Counted from the stretch's first letter, positions 28,717-38,119 are shown. The stretch: 64,000 nt of DNA from Primorskyibacter sedentarius (GCF_004342065.1 NZ_SLZU01000013.1:1-64000); one strand, 5' to 3'. Numbers and translations: made by a program. The notes: a model not told the origin generated them from the letters alone.

Positions 28717-29928
28717 TTGGAACAGATCATGAAAAGCGAGGTGTTCGGCCTGCCAGAAGTTTTTCTGGTTTTCGGCGCGCTTTTCGTGGCCGGGCTTGCC
28801 GCTGACAGCTTTGGCCGACGGACCCGCATTCCACGCGTCACTGCGCTGTTGCTGGTTGGCGTATTGGCGGGACAAAGCGGTTTCGACCTGATCCCGCCGG
28901 AAGTCACCGAATGGTACGAGGCGCTGTCCATCGTTGCGCTGACCATGGTCGCCTTCCTGTTGGGGGGCAGTCTGGGCGGCGCCTCGCTGCGCCAGAACGG
29001 GCGCGCGATCTTTTGGGTGTCGGGGTCGGTCGTGCTGATCAGCATGGCATGCGTGGCGGGGGCGCTGTGGCTTCTGGGCGTTGATCCGGCGGTGTCACTA
29101 ATCCTTGGCGCCATCGCCACGGCGACAGATCCCGCCGCGACAGAGGCAACGCTACGGCAGGTGCGCGCTCGCGGACATTTTGCCGATATTCTGCGTGGTG
29201 TCGTGGCGCTTGACGATGCATGGGGGATGATCGTCTTTGCGCTGGCACTTGCATTGGCGGGCGCGCTGAACGGTGGCGCGCTTGATCCCGCGCATTTGCT
29301 GCACGCCGCGCGTGACATCGTCGGCGCACTCGGGTTGGGGCTTGGGATCGGCCTTGTTGCGGCCCCGCTGACTGGGCGCCTCAGCCCCGGAGAGCCCCTT
29401 CAGACAGAGGCTTTGTGTCTGGTGTTCCTGACAGCGGGGGCGGCGATGTGGCTCGACGTCTCTTACCTGCTGGCCGGAATGGCGGCCGGTGCGGTGATCG
29501 TCAACCGCGCCCTGCATCACGACCTTGCCTTCCACGAGATCGAAAACGTGCAGGGACCGTTCCTGACGCTTTTCTTCATCCTCGCGGGCGCCTCACTGGA
29601 CCTTGACGGCGTATATGCAATCGGCGTGATCGGGGCCATCTATGTCGTGATGCGGATCGTCGGCCGCTTCTTTGGCGGCTGGCTGGGGGGTGCCTTGGGC
29701 GGCAGCCATCCGGGGCATAGCCGGTTATACGGGATGGCGCTCTTGCCGCAGGCAGGCGTGGCCGTCGGCATGGCCCTGGTGGCGTCGCGCGTTGTGCCCG
29801 AGCATGCAGAGCTTATCCTGACGATCACCATCGCCACAACGGTTCTGTTCGAAGTCCTTGGCCCAATCGCCACGATGTGGGCTGCCCGCCGCGCAGGGGC
29901 AGGGCAGCCACCTGAGGAAGGTCCCTGA
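28717..29928 (+). CDS. Cation:proton antiporter (CPA family)
   Basis: About 403 residues with 11-13 hydrophobic segments along the whole length. It starts LPEVFLVFGALFVAGLAADSFGRRTRIPRVTALLLVGVLAG, a typical monovalent cation:proton antiporter opening, and contains GAIATATDPAATEATL in the middle, the segment that carries the conserved Asp pair region of CPA transporters. No C-terminal TrkA or regulatory domain is present. A TTG at 28717 follows a GAGGAGG ribosome site by 4 bases; an ATG at 28729 is the alternative but is 16 bases from that site. It probably exchanges Na+ or K+ for H+. Confidence 0.85.
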   Translation: MEQIMKSEVFGLPEVFLVFGALFVAGLAADSFGRRTRIPRVTALLLVGVLAGQSGFDLIPPEVTEWYEALSIVALTMVAFLLGGSLGGASLRQNGRAIFWVSGSVVLISMACVAGALWLLGVDPAVSLILGAIATATDPAATEATLRQVRARGHFADILRGVVALDDAWGMIVFALALALAGALNGGALDPAHLLHAARDIVGALGLGLGIGLVAAPLTGRLSPGEPLQTEALCLVFLTAGAAMWLDVSYLLAGMAAGAVIVNRALHHDLAFHEIENVQGPFLTLFFILAGASLDLDGVYAIGVIGAIYVVMRIVGRFFGGWLGGALGGSHPGHSRLYGMALLPQAGVAVGMALVASRVVPEHAELILTITIATTVLFEVLGPIATMWAARRAGAGQPPEEGP

Positions 29929-30010
29929 ACGGCGCGGCCTTCGGGGCGTCACAGCGCGCTTCGCGCGACCCCGCACATGTCCCGGGGCCCAGAGACGCGC
30001 AACCTGGGGG

Positions 30011-30424
30011 TCAGGCAGTGGCCGCGCCAAGCGCTGCGTCCATCAGTCCCTTGATGTCCGCCTTGGAGGTCTGCGCGACGATGCGGCCAAGTTCCTGTTC
30101 GCCTTTCAGCACGACAAGGGTGGAGCGGCGCGGAATGTTCAGCGACTTCACAAGCTCCGATTTTCCGAACTCGTCCCAGTCGACATCGATGAAGGTGATC
30201 GCATTTTCATAGGCCGGGTTGTCGGCCTTCAACGCGTTGATCACGCGCTCCTGCGCGGCACAGGTCGTGCACCAGCTTGCCTTGAAATCCAGAAAGACGG
30301 TATCGCCCGCTTTCAGATGTTTGGTGACGAGGCCCGGCATGTAGTCCAGCGGTTTGGCATGGGCTGCAAGGGGCAGCGCGGTGGCCGCGCCAGCGGTCAG
30401 GATCAGGAAATCGCGTCGGTTCAT
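30011..30424 (-). CDS. Periplasmic thioredoxin-like protein with Tat-type signal
   Basis: This 137-residue protein opens with NRRDFLILTAGAATALPLAAHA, a twin-arginine-type signal with an AHA cleavage site at 21-23. The mature thioredoxin domain has the active site WCTTC (Cys52 and Cys55) after VFLDFKAS, and the cis-proline region as RRSTLVVLKG, where the expected proline appears to be lacking. It lies 20 bases after the CcdA-like gene in the same direction, so the pair probably forms a relay that passes electrons from cytosolic thioredoxin through the membrane to periplasmic disulfides, as in SoxV/SoxW pairs. No sox genes are nearby. Confidence 0.88.
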   Translation of the reverse strand: MNRRDFLILTAGAATALPLAAHAKPLDYMPGLVTKHLKAGDTVFLDFKASWCTTCAAQERVINALKADNPAYENAITFIDVDWDEFGKSELVKSLNIPRRSTLVVLKGEQELGRIVAQTSKADIKGLMDAALGAATA

Positions 30425-30444
30425 AAGTCAGTCCTCCGGGTAGA

Positions 30445-31158
30445 TTACAGGGAAACGGAAAGGTCGATCAGCCACGGGGGCAAAACATTGATCAACCAGC
30501 CCTCGATAAAGTGGTGCCAGCGCAGCAGAAGCGCGGTGCCGACAAGGATGAAGGTTGCGCCAAGGATGGGCCGGGCCTGCACCGCCAGCCTGCGCAGCAG
30601 GGCATTGTGCCGCCCGATCGCGCCCCGCGTGCCATAGGCAAGCCCCAGGATCAAAGTCGACACGCCGAGCGCGAAAAAGATCATGATCAAGGTGGCGCGT
30701 ATCAACCCTTCGCCCTGACTGGCGAGCGAGATAGCACCGCCCAGTGTCGGGCCGATGCAAGGGCTCCAGACGGCGCCAAGAAGCAGGCCGCCCAGGAATT
30801 GCCCGCGTAGGCTGCCGCGTTCGACCTGATCGATCTGCGCGTCCGCCCGTGCGGACAGCCCTGCCGTGGCGCTGGCCATGACCGCGCCCGCCTGTGGCAG
30901 CAACAATGCAAGGCCAAACAGGATCATCAGTACGGCGCTGGCCTTTGACACGGTGTCGATGCCCAGCCCGATGGACTGTCCGAATGCCGTGATGCCAACG
31001 CCAAGGGCGACGAACGAAAGGCTCAGCCCCGCGGCCATGGCGAGGGGGCCCAACCGGCTTGCCTGCAACGCGGTGGCGATCACGATCGGCAAGACCGGCA
31101 CCACGCAGGGGTTGATCAGCGTCAGAAGTCCTGCGCCATATGCGAACAAAAGCTCCAT
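30445..31158 (-). CDS. CcdA/DsbD-type transmembrane thiol-disulfide transporter
   Basis: At 237 residues with about six membrane segments this fits the CcdA family, which carries reducing equivalents across the inner membrane. The N-terminal half has the cysteine segment LTLINPCVVPVLPIVIA, and the second half has WSPCIGPTLGGAI, giving the two conserved cysteines (NPC and SPCIGP) in the first membrane segment of each inverted half. It is the upstream gene of a two-gene unit with the Tat-exported thioredoxin. It could serve cytochrome c maturation or periplasmic repair. Confidence 0.92.
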   Translation of the reverse strand: MELLFAYGAGLLTLINPCVVPVLPIVIATALQASRLGPLAMAAGLSLSFVALGVGITAFGQSIGLGIDTVSKASAVLMILFGLALLLPQAGAVMASATAGLSARADAQIDQVERGSLRGQFLGGLLLGAVWSPCIGPTLGGAISLASQGEGLIRATLIMIFFALGVSTLILGLAYGTRGAIGRHNALLRRLAVQARPILGATFILVGTALLLRWHHFIEGWLINVLPPWLIDLSVSL

Positions 31159-31276
31159 GCCGCGACTATGCCCGCACGATGGCAGGGCGTCATCAAACGA
31201 AAGCCTGACGCCGCTTCACATGCGCGTAAGCTGTTTGAAACAAGAAGGTTAGCGTTCGTTTGTGCCTGACCTAGCG

Positions 31277-32239
31277 TCAGGCGGCCAGCCCGCGCGCACC
31301 CATCGTCAGGAATTTGCGCCGGCGTTGGGCCACCAGATCCTCGCCCGAGAGTCCAGACAGCTCTGTCAGCAAGGTCTCGATCATAGAGCCGACCGAAGTG
31401 ATCGCTGCGTCGCTGTCCCGATGCGCCCCGCCCAGCGGTTCCGGGATCACCCGGTCGGCGACCCCCAGCTTGATCAGGTCCTGCGCGGTCAGGCGCAGCG
31501 CCTCGGCCGCCTCGCGCATTTTCTCGGCGTCCTTCCACAGGATCGATGCGCAGCCCTCGGGCGAGATCACCGAATAGACCGAGTGTTCCAGCATCGCCAG
31601 ACGGTCCCCGGTGGCAAAAGCCACAGCCCCGCCGGATCCACCCTCGCCGATGATCACTGACACCAGCGGCACAGAAATCTGCAGGCATTTTTCGGTGGAT
31701 CGTGCAATCGCCTCGGATTGGCCGCGCTCTTCCGCGCCTTTGCCGGGGTAGGCGCCGGGCGTGTCCACCAGGGAGACGACCGGCAGGCCGAACCGGTCCG
31801 CCATGTCCATCAGCCGGATTGCCTTGCGGTATCCTTCGGGGCGCGCCATGCCAAAATTGCGCGCGATGCGCGACTGCGTATCATTGCCCTTTTCGTGCCC
31901 GATCACCACCACGGGCCGGTCGTTGAATCGCGCCAGACCCCCCATCACTGCGTGGTCGTCGCCGAAACTCCGGTCACCGGCGAGCGGCGTGTATTCGGTG
32001 AACAGGGCTTCGATATAGTCCTTGCAATGCGGACGGTCCGGGTGCCGGGCGACCTGGCATTTCCGCCAGGGCGTCAGGGCCTTGTAAAGGTCCTTGAGGA
32101 TATCGGAGGCCTTGCGGTCCAATGCCGCGGCTTCCTGTTCGATATCCATTTCCTCGTTGGTCCGGGCCATGGCGCGCAGTTCTTCGGCCTTGCCTTCAAT
32201 CTCGGCCAGGGGCCTTTCGAAATCGAGGTAGTGGGTCAT
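31277..32239 (-). CDS. accA: Acetyl-CoA carboxylase carboxyltransferase subunit alpha
   Basis: This 320-residue subunit, together with AccD, moves the carboxyl group from biotin to acetyl-CoA to make malonyl-CoA, the first step in fatty acid synthesis. It starts [21 protein letters not shown] as usual in alphaproteobacteria (GGAGC ribosome site 6 bases upstream) and contains the crotonase-fold motifs [33 protein letters not shown] and [13 protein letters not shown]. The frame runs 33 codons further upstream, but those residues are not AccA-like. accD and accBC are not in the window, as is normal for unlinked acc genes. Confidence 0.98.
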   Translation of the reverse strand: MTHYLDFERPLAEIEGKAEELRAMARTNEEMDIEQEAAALDRKASDILKDLYKALTPWRKCQVARHPDRPHCKDYIEALFTEYTPLAGDRSFGDDHAVMGGLARFNDRPVVVIGHEKGNDTQSRIARNFGMARPEGYRKAIRLMDMADRFGLPVVSLVDTPGAYPGKGAEERGQSEAIARSTEKCLQISVPLVSVIIGEGGSGGAVAFATGDRLAMLEHSVYSVISPEGCASILWKDAEKMREAAEALRLTAQDLIKLGVADRVIPEPLGGAHRDSDAAITSVGSMIETLLTELSGLSGEDLVAQRRRKFLTMGARGLAA

Positions 32240-32350
32240 GTCTTGCTCCGTTTTGTGGCCCGGGGCCCTGCCGCTATATGGCGTGGTGCATGGCCAGATG
32301 CAACAAAGCAAGAGCATTCTTCCGCAGGCCGAAGGCACGAAAGCCTGGGT

Positions 32351-32944
32351 TCACTGCATCAGCACCGGCACGACGGAGGCCACCAGAAGACCGGCCATCG
32401 TCCAGTTGAAAAGCCGGAGCCTGCGCGGATTGCTCAGCACCTTGCGCATTTGCTGTCCCATCACCGTCCAGCTTGACACGCTGGGCAGGTTGATCGCGCC
32501 AAAGATCGCGGCCACCAGAAGCACCGAGGTCAGGCTACGTTCGGGCGCGTAAAGCGTGACTGCGTTGAGTGCCATGGTCCAGGCCTTGGGGTTGACCCAC
32601 TGAAACGCGGCTGCCTCATAGAATCGCATCGGTCTTCCTGCGCCGCTGGCCGTGCCGGGGGCCGCCGCATGAGCGATGCGCCAGGCCAGCCAAAGCAGGT
32701 AGGTCACGCTGACCCATGTCAGGACGGTGTGGGCGACGGGCCATGTGTCGAAGATCTGTACCAGCCCGATGCCCACAAGGACCACCATCACCACAAAGCC
32801 GACGCCCACGCCAAGCATATGCGGAATTGTCCGGCGAAAACCGTAATTGGCGCCCGAGGCCATGAGCATCAGGTTGTTCGGCCCCGGCGTGATCGAAGAG
32901 ACCAGCGCGAACCCGGCCAGTGCGAGGAGGATATTTTCAGTCAT
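32351..32944 (-). CDS. LysE/RhtB-family amino acid exporter
   Basis: A 197-residue membrane protein with about six hydrophobic segments, starting MTENILLALAGFALVSSITPGPNNLMLMASG, with the family's conserved TPGPN motif in the first segment, and MLGVGVGFVVMV in the second. The start at 32944 gives the standard N-terminus; the frame extends upstream across the divergent regulator and is not used. It is transcribed divergently from an Lrp/AsnC regulator 73 bases away, a common arrangement in which the regulator controls the exporter in response to an amino acid. Confidence 0.93.
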   Translation of the reverse strand: MTENILLALAGFALVSSITPGPNNLMLMASGANYGFRRTIPHMLGVGVGFVVMVVLVGIGLVQIFDTWPVAHTVLTWVSVTYLLWLAWRIAHAAAPGTASGAGRPMRFYEAAAFQWVNPKAWTMALNAVTLYAPERSLTSVLLVAAIFGAINLPSVSSWTVMGQQMRKVLSNPRRLRLFNWTMAGLLVASVVPVLMQ

Positions 32945-33017
32945 GTGTGCAACTATTGCGCAAAGATGGCGCGGAATAATTGCAATCTTTGGCGGTTCGA
33001 AGGTATTTCTGCAATCC

Positions 33018-33470
33018 ATGAAGAAGATGGACGCCACAGACCGCAGAATATTGCGCGCGCTGACACGCAATGGCCGGATCAGCAACCTGGAACTGGCGGA
33101 GGAGGTGGGACTTTCGCCCTCTGCCTGTTTGCGGCGCGTCACCACGCTGGAGAGGGCAGGGGTGATTGCTGGTTACCGTGCCGTTTTGAACCCCGAGGCG
33201 ATGGGCGCAGGGTTTGTGGCTTACGTGACTGTGGGGCTCAGCCAGCACACGAAGGCCGCGCAAGAGGCGTTTGAACGCGCGATATCGCAAAGCCCAGAAG
33301 TGCGGGAATGCCACAATATCACCGGTGCGGTAGAATATCTGTTGCGGGTCGAGGCGGCGGACCTTGCTGCCTACAAGCACTTTCATACCGAGGTTCTGGG
33401 CACGCTGCCCCAGGTGGCTGCGATCACATCCTATGTTGTGATGGGCTCTCCCAAGAACGAACGGGGCTAG
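33018..33470 (+). CDS. Lrp/AsnC-family transcriptional regulator
   Basis: This 150-residue regulator starts MKKMDATDRRILRALTRNGRISN, the usual AsnC-type helix-turn-helix opening, with a second helix ELAEEVGLSPSACLRRVTTLE, then the RAM ligand domain (GYRAVLNPEAMGAGFVAYVTV, VRECHNITGAVEYLLRVEA). It is divergent from the LysE-type exporter and most likely regulates it from the short shared intergenic region. The effector is probably an amino acid. Confidence 0.95.
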   Translation: MKKMDATDRRILRALTRNGRISNLELAEEVGLSPSACLRRVTTLERAGVIAGYRAVLNPEAMGAGFVAYVTVGLSQHTKAAQEAFERAISQSPEVRECHNITGAVEYLLRVEAADLAAYKHFHTEVLGTLPQVAAITSYVVMGSPKNERG

Positions 33471-33485
33471 GCCTGCATTGCGGTC

Positions 33486-34673
33486 TTAGTCTTTCAGCCG
33501 CACGGTATCGGTTCTGGAAACGGCCAGCGTGGCTTCAAGCTTGGCAAACAGAGAGTCGCGGCCATGCGGGACGGTCTCCACCTCCGGCGGGGTGAAAATG
33601 GCGGCCTCCTTTTCGGCAAGCGGCGCCTGCATCGGGGCCATGCTGTCAACGGACTGAAGAAGGTCGAACAGTTCCGCCTCGCTCCCGGCGGCCAGCACAC
33701 GCAGCTTGGCGCAGACCCGGAACCTTTGGCCGGACGAAAGACGAAGTTCGGTCTGGCTAAGTGGACGGGTCAGGTTTTCAGTCACGGCCAGCTGGTCTTT
33801 GACCTCCCCAGCAGTCAGCGGAACCAAAAGATGGCCCTTGCGCGACAGGCCGATCAGGTCGGCATGTGTCACCCTGCCGACAAGCACCATCGCCATTGCC
33901 GCCTGAACCCTGGCACGCAGCCCGCTGCCCCAGAACGTGCCCAGCCAATTCGCGTAGATCGGCCAGATGACAAGGATCCCCCCCACCGTGCCCCGGGGGC
34001 CGTTAACTGAAAGCTGGATCGTTTCGCGGTTGAAAGAGGCGGGGCGCAAGAGACCGGTCTCGGGGCAGGTCGAGGTGCCCTCGCGCATGTAAAGCTCGGA
34101 TTCGATGCGCCGCAATTCGCGCTGAATAAGCGCACCGACAATCGGAATCGTGACGAGGTATATCATCCACATGATCGGTGCTGCGTTTTTCAGGAACCAG
34201 ATGTCGATCCCTTCGGGCAGAAAAATGGCGCTGGCAAAAGTGACGCAGGACGCCAGGCCAAGCTGGACAAGATGCACCATGCGGCGACGCAGATGCGCCC
34301 GTGTCAGCCGGGTCCAGGTTGCGCCAAGAGCCCCGGCAAGCAGCACGGCGGCGACCCCTGCCAGCGCGCCTGCCCCGCCGATCTGCAGGCGGGCGGCAAT
34401 CGCCATGCCCATGCAGGCGGCAAGCCCCCGCCAGCCCAGAAAGGCACCAGCCAGAACGACAGGAACAATTCGCAGGTCAATGATCACCCCATCGAATGGC
34501 GTGATCGGCATGTGCATTTCAATCACAGCGACCAGACCAAAGACAGCGCCCAGCACGTATTGCGCCTGCTTCGGACTGGAGAGCCAGCGCCGGATTTCCC
34601 CGACGCCGACGATCAGGATGCACAGCAAACCGAGCGGCCCGGCGAAGTCGATGACGTTGTACCCTTGCAACAT
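33486..34673 (-). CDS. Membrane protein with 5TMR-LYT-like region and degenerate GGDEF domain
   Basis: The 395-residue protein begins with five or six membrane segments (residues 8-185) containing PITPFDGVIIDLRIVPVVLAGAFLGWRG, the signature of 5TM-5TMR_LYT sensor domains. The following part (about 205-340) lines up with a diguanylate cyclase fold, but the catalytic GGDEF loop is replaced by SRKGH in LIGLSRKGHLLVPLT, and the metal-binding Asp region is also missing. It is thus probably not a cyclase; it might bind a nucleotide or partner. It is convergent with the Lrp gene, 15 bases away. I am fairly sure of the domain reading, less so of the function. Confidence 0.7.
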   Translation of the reverse strand: MLQGYNVIDFAGPLGLLCILIVGVGEIRRWLSSPKQAQYVLGAVFGLVAVIEMHMPITPFDGVIIDLRIVPVVLAGAFLGWRGLAACMGMAIAARLQIGGAGALAGVAAVLLAGALGATWTRLTRAHLRRRMVHLVQLGLASCVTFASAIFLPEGIDIWFLKNAAPIMWMIYLVTIPIVGALIQRELRRIESELYMREGTSTCPETGLLRPASFNRETIQLSVNGPRGTVGGILVIWPIYANWLGTFWGSGLRARVQAAMAMVLVGRVTHADLIGLSRKGHLLVPLTAGEVKDQLAVTENLTRPLSQTELRLSSGQRFRVCAKLRVLAAGSEAELFDLLQSVDSMAPMQAPLAEKEAAIFTPPEVETVPHGRDSLFAKLEATLAVSRTDTVRLKD

Positions 34674-34749
34674 TGCTGAGGCTCCCAGGCGTGGCGCAGT
34701 CCTGCCACCTAGCCCTGAAATGCCCTAATGTAGGGTAAACGGAGCCGCT

Positions 34750-35712
34750 TTACGTAGAGGTAGCGATCATTTCCGACTGTTTCACAATCACCTCGGCCTG
34801 CTTGATCGACGCGATGTCGACAAGTCGGCCCTTGTAGACCGTGGCGCCTTCGCCCTTGGCCTTGGCTTGCTCCATCGCGTCAAGGATTTCGCGGGCCTCG
34901 GCCACGGCGGTTTCTGACGGGGTAAATACCTCGTTGGCCAGCGCCACCTGTTTGGGGTGGATCGCCCATTTGCCAACCATGCCCAGCGTTGCCGACCGCA
35001 GAGCCTGCGCGCGGAACCCTTCGTCGTCCGAGAAATCTCCGAACGGGCCGTCGACCGGCAGAACACCATGCGTCCGGCAGGCTGCGACGATGGCCGCCTG
35101 CGCCCAGTGCCACGGATCGGACCAGTATTTCTGCCCTTCGCGTGCCATGTAGTAGTTTTCCTGCGTCCCGCCGATGCCAGTGGTGGCCATCCCCATCGAC
35201 GCTGCGAAATCGGCCGCGCCGAGGCTCATCGCTTCCAGGCGCGGCGAGCCGGCGGCGATCTCTTCTACATGCGCGATGCCGGCCGCGGATTCGATGATCA
35301 CTTCGAACTTGATGGGTTTGGTCCGACCCTTCGCGCGCTCCACCGCTGTGACCAGCGCGTCAACCGCGTAAAGGTCCGCGCCGCATCCCACCTTGGGGAT
35401 CATGATCTGGTCCAGACGGTCGCCTGCTTTCTCCAGCAGGCCCACCACGTCGCGATACCAATAGGGCGTGTCCAGCCCGTTGATCCGCACGCTCAGCGTC
35501 TTGGTGCCCCAGTCGATGTCGCCAATCGCCTCGATGATATTGGCGCGGGCCGAGTCCTTGTCGGTGGGCGCCACCGAATCCTCCAGATCAAGGTTGATGA
35601 CGTCGGCGGCACTGGCGGCCATCTTTTCGAAAATGGCGGGGCGGGAACCCGGTCCGAACAGCTGGCAGCGATTGGGGCGAGCGACGGGGGTGGGCTGGAT
35701 GCGGAAGGACAT
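34750..35712 (-). CDS. mcl1: L-malyl-CoA/beta-methylmalyl-CoA lyase (HpcH/HpaI family)
   Basis: This 320-residue enzyme reversibly splits L-malyl-CoA to acetyl-CoA and glyoxylate, and beta-methylmalyl-CoA to propionyl-CoA and glyoxylate, as in the ethylmalonyl-CoA pathway. The N-terminus MSFRIQPTPVARPNRCQLFG and the segments INLDLEDSVAPTDK, FEVIIESAAGIAHVEEIA and LGAADFAASMG, with the acidic metal and CoA contacts, match Rhodobacter-type Mcl1 closely in my memory of the family. The ATG at 35712 gives the standard start. It stands alone, 384 bases from the divergent dgcN. Other ethylmalonyl-CoA pathway genes are not in the window. Confidence 0.93.
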   Translation of the reverse strand: MSFRIQPTPVARPNRCQLFGPGSRPAIFEKMAASAADVINLDLEDSVAPTDKDSARANIIEAIGDIDWGTKTLSVRINGLDTPYWYRDVVGLLEKAGDRLDQIMIPKVGCGADLYAVDALVTAVERAKGRTKPIKFEVIIESAAGIAHVEEIAAGSPRLEAMSLGAADFAASMGMATTGIGGTQENYYMAREGQKYWSDPWHWAQAAIVAACRTHGVLPVDGPFGDFSDDEGFRAQALRSATLGMVGKWAIHPKQVALANEVFTPSETAVAEAREILDAMEQAKAKGEGATVYKGRLVDIASIKQAEVIVKQSEMIATST

Positions 35713-36096
35713 GCGCGGGCCTCTGAGTAATGAAATTACGTTTTGTTCGGCCATTGTAGTATAATCTTGCGCGTTGTGCTGCAAGTGCGAATTTGCGCGC
35801 GCAGCATAAGAATGCAGAAACCCTTCGTCTTGGTGTAGAGTAGGCTGGCTGTTCCGAGCATGTCAGGCACGGCTGCGCCTGATCGCGCCGGCTATCCTCA
35901 GGTGGAAGGGACGAAAGATCCCCTTTGAAGAAAGCCGCTCAGTTTATGGTCTTCCTTGCACAATTCTTCTGCATGTCACGTGAAATCTCGAAGAAACTTG
36001 CGTAAGTACCGCGTCGGGCACCTGACTTCCGCAACTCCTCCAGCCAAGGCCTTGATAGGGTCGGGCCAACAATGATTCACGACCAGAGGTGCCGCC
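35713..36096. other. Divergent intergenic region between mcl1 and dgcN
   Basis: 384 bases holding the promoters of both genes. On the minus strand a TATACT box (35758-35763) with TTGCAG 15 bases upstream (35779-35784) is a weak candidate promoter for mcl1. No repeat or small gene was seen. Confidence 0.4.
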
Positions 36097-37098
36097 ATGA
36101 TCCAGACCCCATACCTGTTGTTTCTCGGGGACGCCCCTGATGCGCTTGCAGCAAAAGTCGCCCAAGGCATTCGTGACTGGCGCCCCGAAAACGCGGTAGG
36201 CCAGTTTCGGATGGACGGTTGCAAAGCCGACATGAAGCTGCCCGACATGACGCTGGCAGAGGCGAAGGCGGCAGGTGCCAAGACGCTGGTGATCGGCGTG
36301 GCCAACCGGGGTGGTGTGATCTCTCAGGCATGGAAGAAGGTGCTGGTGACGGCGCTTGAGGAAGGCTTTGATCTTGCGTCCGGCCTGCACAACCTGCTGC
36401 GGGACGAGCCTGATCTGGCCGCAGTGGCCAAAGCGACCGGCCGCACGCTGCACGACGTGCGGGTGCCCTCCGTCAAGTATCCCATCGCGGATGGCGTAAA
36501 GCGCCGCGGCAAGCGGGTGCTGGCCGTGGGCACGGATTGTTCCGTCGGCAAGATGTATACGGGCCTTGCGCTGGACCGTGACATGCGCGCGGCGGGGATG
36601 AAATCCACCTTTCGTGCCACGGGTCAGACAGGGATCCTGATTACCGGCGATGGCATTCCGCTGGATGCGGTTGTGGCCGATTTCATGGCAGGTTCGGTCG
36701 AGTGGCTGACGCCGGACAATGATGACGACCACTGGGATGTGATCGAGGGGCAAGGCAGCCTCTTCCACGTGTCCTTTTCGGGTGTGACCATGGCGCTGAT
36801 CCATGGCGGCCAGCCCGATGCGCTGATCCTCAGCCACGAACCCTCGCGCGCCCATATGCGCGGCCTGCCGGGCTACACGCTGCCCACGCTCGAAGCGTTG
36901 CGCGATATGGCCCTGCCGCTGGCGCAGGTTGCCAATCCGGCTTGTCAGGTCATCGGCATTTCGATCAACACGCAGGCGATGGATGAGGATGAGGCCCGCA
37001 CCTATCTGGCAGAGGTCGAGGCCCGCATGGGCCTGCCTGCGACCGATCCGTTCCGGTTTAGCACGCAAAAGCTGGTCGAGGCGCTCGCCGCGATTTGA
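36097..37098 (+). CDS. dgcN: DgcN-like D-glutamate N-acetyltransferase (DUF1611)
   Basis: The 333-residue DUF1611 protein has an N-terminal Rossmann-like domain (YLLFLGDAPDALAAKVAQGI) and a C-terminal P-loop-like domain with VGTDCSVGK at about 144-152. Members with this arrangement next to an enolase-type epimerase were shown in marine bacteria to be N-acetyltransferases acting on D-glutamate (DgcN), after which DgcA racemises the N-acetylated product. The neighbour here is indeed a dipeptide-epimerase-like gene 55 bases downstream, which raises confidence. Without that context DUF1611 would be called only a putative NAD-dependent or P-loop protein. Confidence 0.82.
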   Translation: MIQTPYLLFLGDAPDALAAKVAQGIRDWRPENAVGQFRMDGCKADMKLPDMTLAEAKAAGAKTLVIGVANRGGVISQAWKKVLVTALEEGFDLASGLHNLLRDEPDLAAVAKATGRTLHDVRVPSVKYPIADGVKRRGKRVLAVGTDCSVGKMYTGLALDRDMRAAGMKSTFRATGQTGILITGDGIPLDAVVADFMAGSVEWLTPDNDDDHWDVIEGQGSLFHVSFSGVTMALIHGGQPDALILSHEPSRAHMRGLPGYTLPTLEALRDMALPLAQVANPACQVIGISINTQAMDEDEARTYLAEVEARMGLPATDPFRFSTQKLVEALAAI

Positions 37099-37153
37099 GT
37101 TCCGGTCTAGCCCGTGGCAGGTTGCTGCGGGCAGCCAACGAGGAGTGATACCG

Positions 37154-38119
37154 GTGCAGATAGATGTGACGCGCGATGCCTTTCCCTTGGCGCAGGTGTT
37201 CCGCATCAGCCGGGGTGCGCGGACCGAAGCCAAGGTGCTGACGGTTCGCATCTCCAAGGAGGGTGTCACGGGATGGGGCGAATGCGTGCCCTATGCCCGC
37301 TACGACGAAACGCTGGAGAGCGTCGAGGCGCAGATCGCGGGCCTGCCTGCGGAGTTTGACCGTATGGCGCTGCAAGAGCTTCTGCCAGCAGGGGCTGCCC
37401 GCAACGCCGTGGATTGCGCGCTTTGGGATCTTGAAGCCAAGGCGGCGGGAAAGCGGGTCTGGGAACTCGCTGGCCTCTCGCGACCTCACGCAGAGATCAC
37501 CGCCTATACCCTGTCGTTGGACGCGCCCGAGGCGATGCAGGCCTCTGCGGCGGAAAATGCGCACCGGCCGCTGCTGAAGATCAAGCTTGGCACCCCGGAT
37601 GACATGCCGAGGCTGGAGGCCGTCCGCGCGGGCGCGCCGCAATCGCGCATCATCATAGACGCCAATGAGGGCTGGAGCGCAGAGATCTACGCCGATCTCG
37701 CGCCGCATCTCAATCGGTTGGGCGTGGCGCTGGTTGAACAGCCCCTGCCTGCAAGCGACGATTCTGCGCTGGACGGAATTGCCCGGCCCGTGCCGGTCTG
37801 CGCGGATGAAAGCTGCCATGACCGCCATGATCTGGATCGCCTACAGGGGCGTTATGACATGGTGAACATCAAGCTCGACAAAACCGGTGGGCTGACAGAG
37901 GCGCTTGCCACGCGCGAACGGGCGCGGCGGATGGGCTTTGAGTTGATGATCGGCTGCATGGTCGGCAGCTCTCTCGCGATGGCGCCTGCGGTGCTGCTGG
38001 CGCAGGGCGCCGAGGTAACGGACCTTGACGGCCCGCTCCTGCTGGCTAAAGACCGTGACAACGCGTTGGTTTTCGACGAGGCGGGGGTTCACCCGTCCGA
38101 AGCCGCGCTTTGGGGCTGA
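37154..38119 (+). CDS. dgcA: DgcA-like N-acetyl-D-glutamate racemase (enolase superfamily, dipeptide epimerase type)
   Basis: This 321-residue enzyme has the enolase-superfamily capping domain followed by the barrel with KIKLG (Lys142/Lys144), DANEGW (Asp169), EQPLP (Glu195), ADES (Asp218) and a second catalytic lysine in KLDKTGG (Lys240), the two-lysine pattern of the muconate lactonising/dipeptide epimerase subgroup. I chose GTG at 37154 because AGGAG lies 8 bases upstream and protein similarity begins there; the frame is open much further upstream inside dgcN. With DgcN it would convert D-glutamate to N-acetyl-L-glutamate. An L-Ala-D/L-Glu epimerase role is the main alternative. Confidence 0.87.
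   Translation: MQIDVTRDAFPLAQVFRISRGARTEAKVLTVRISKEGVTGWGECVPYARYDETLESVEAQIAGLPAEFDRMALQELLPAGAARNAVDCALWDLEAKAAGKRVWELAGLSRPHAEITAYTLSLDAPEAMQASAAENAHRPLLKIKLGTPDDMPRLEAVRAGAPQSRIIIDANEGWSAEIYADLAPHLNRLGVALVEQPLPASDDSALDGIARPVPVCADESCHDRHDLDRLQGRYDMVNIKLDKTGGLTEALATRERARRMGFELMIGCMVGSSLAMAPAVLLAQGAEVTDLDGPLLLAKDRDNALVFDEAGVHPSEAALWG

Noticed and set aside
35944-37269. 441-codon minus-strand frame
   Set aside because: Antisense to dgcN, which is clearly real; the minus protein is His/Arg-rich without any domain.
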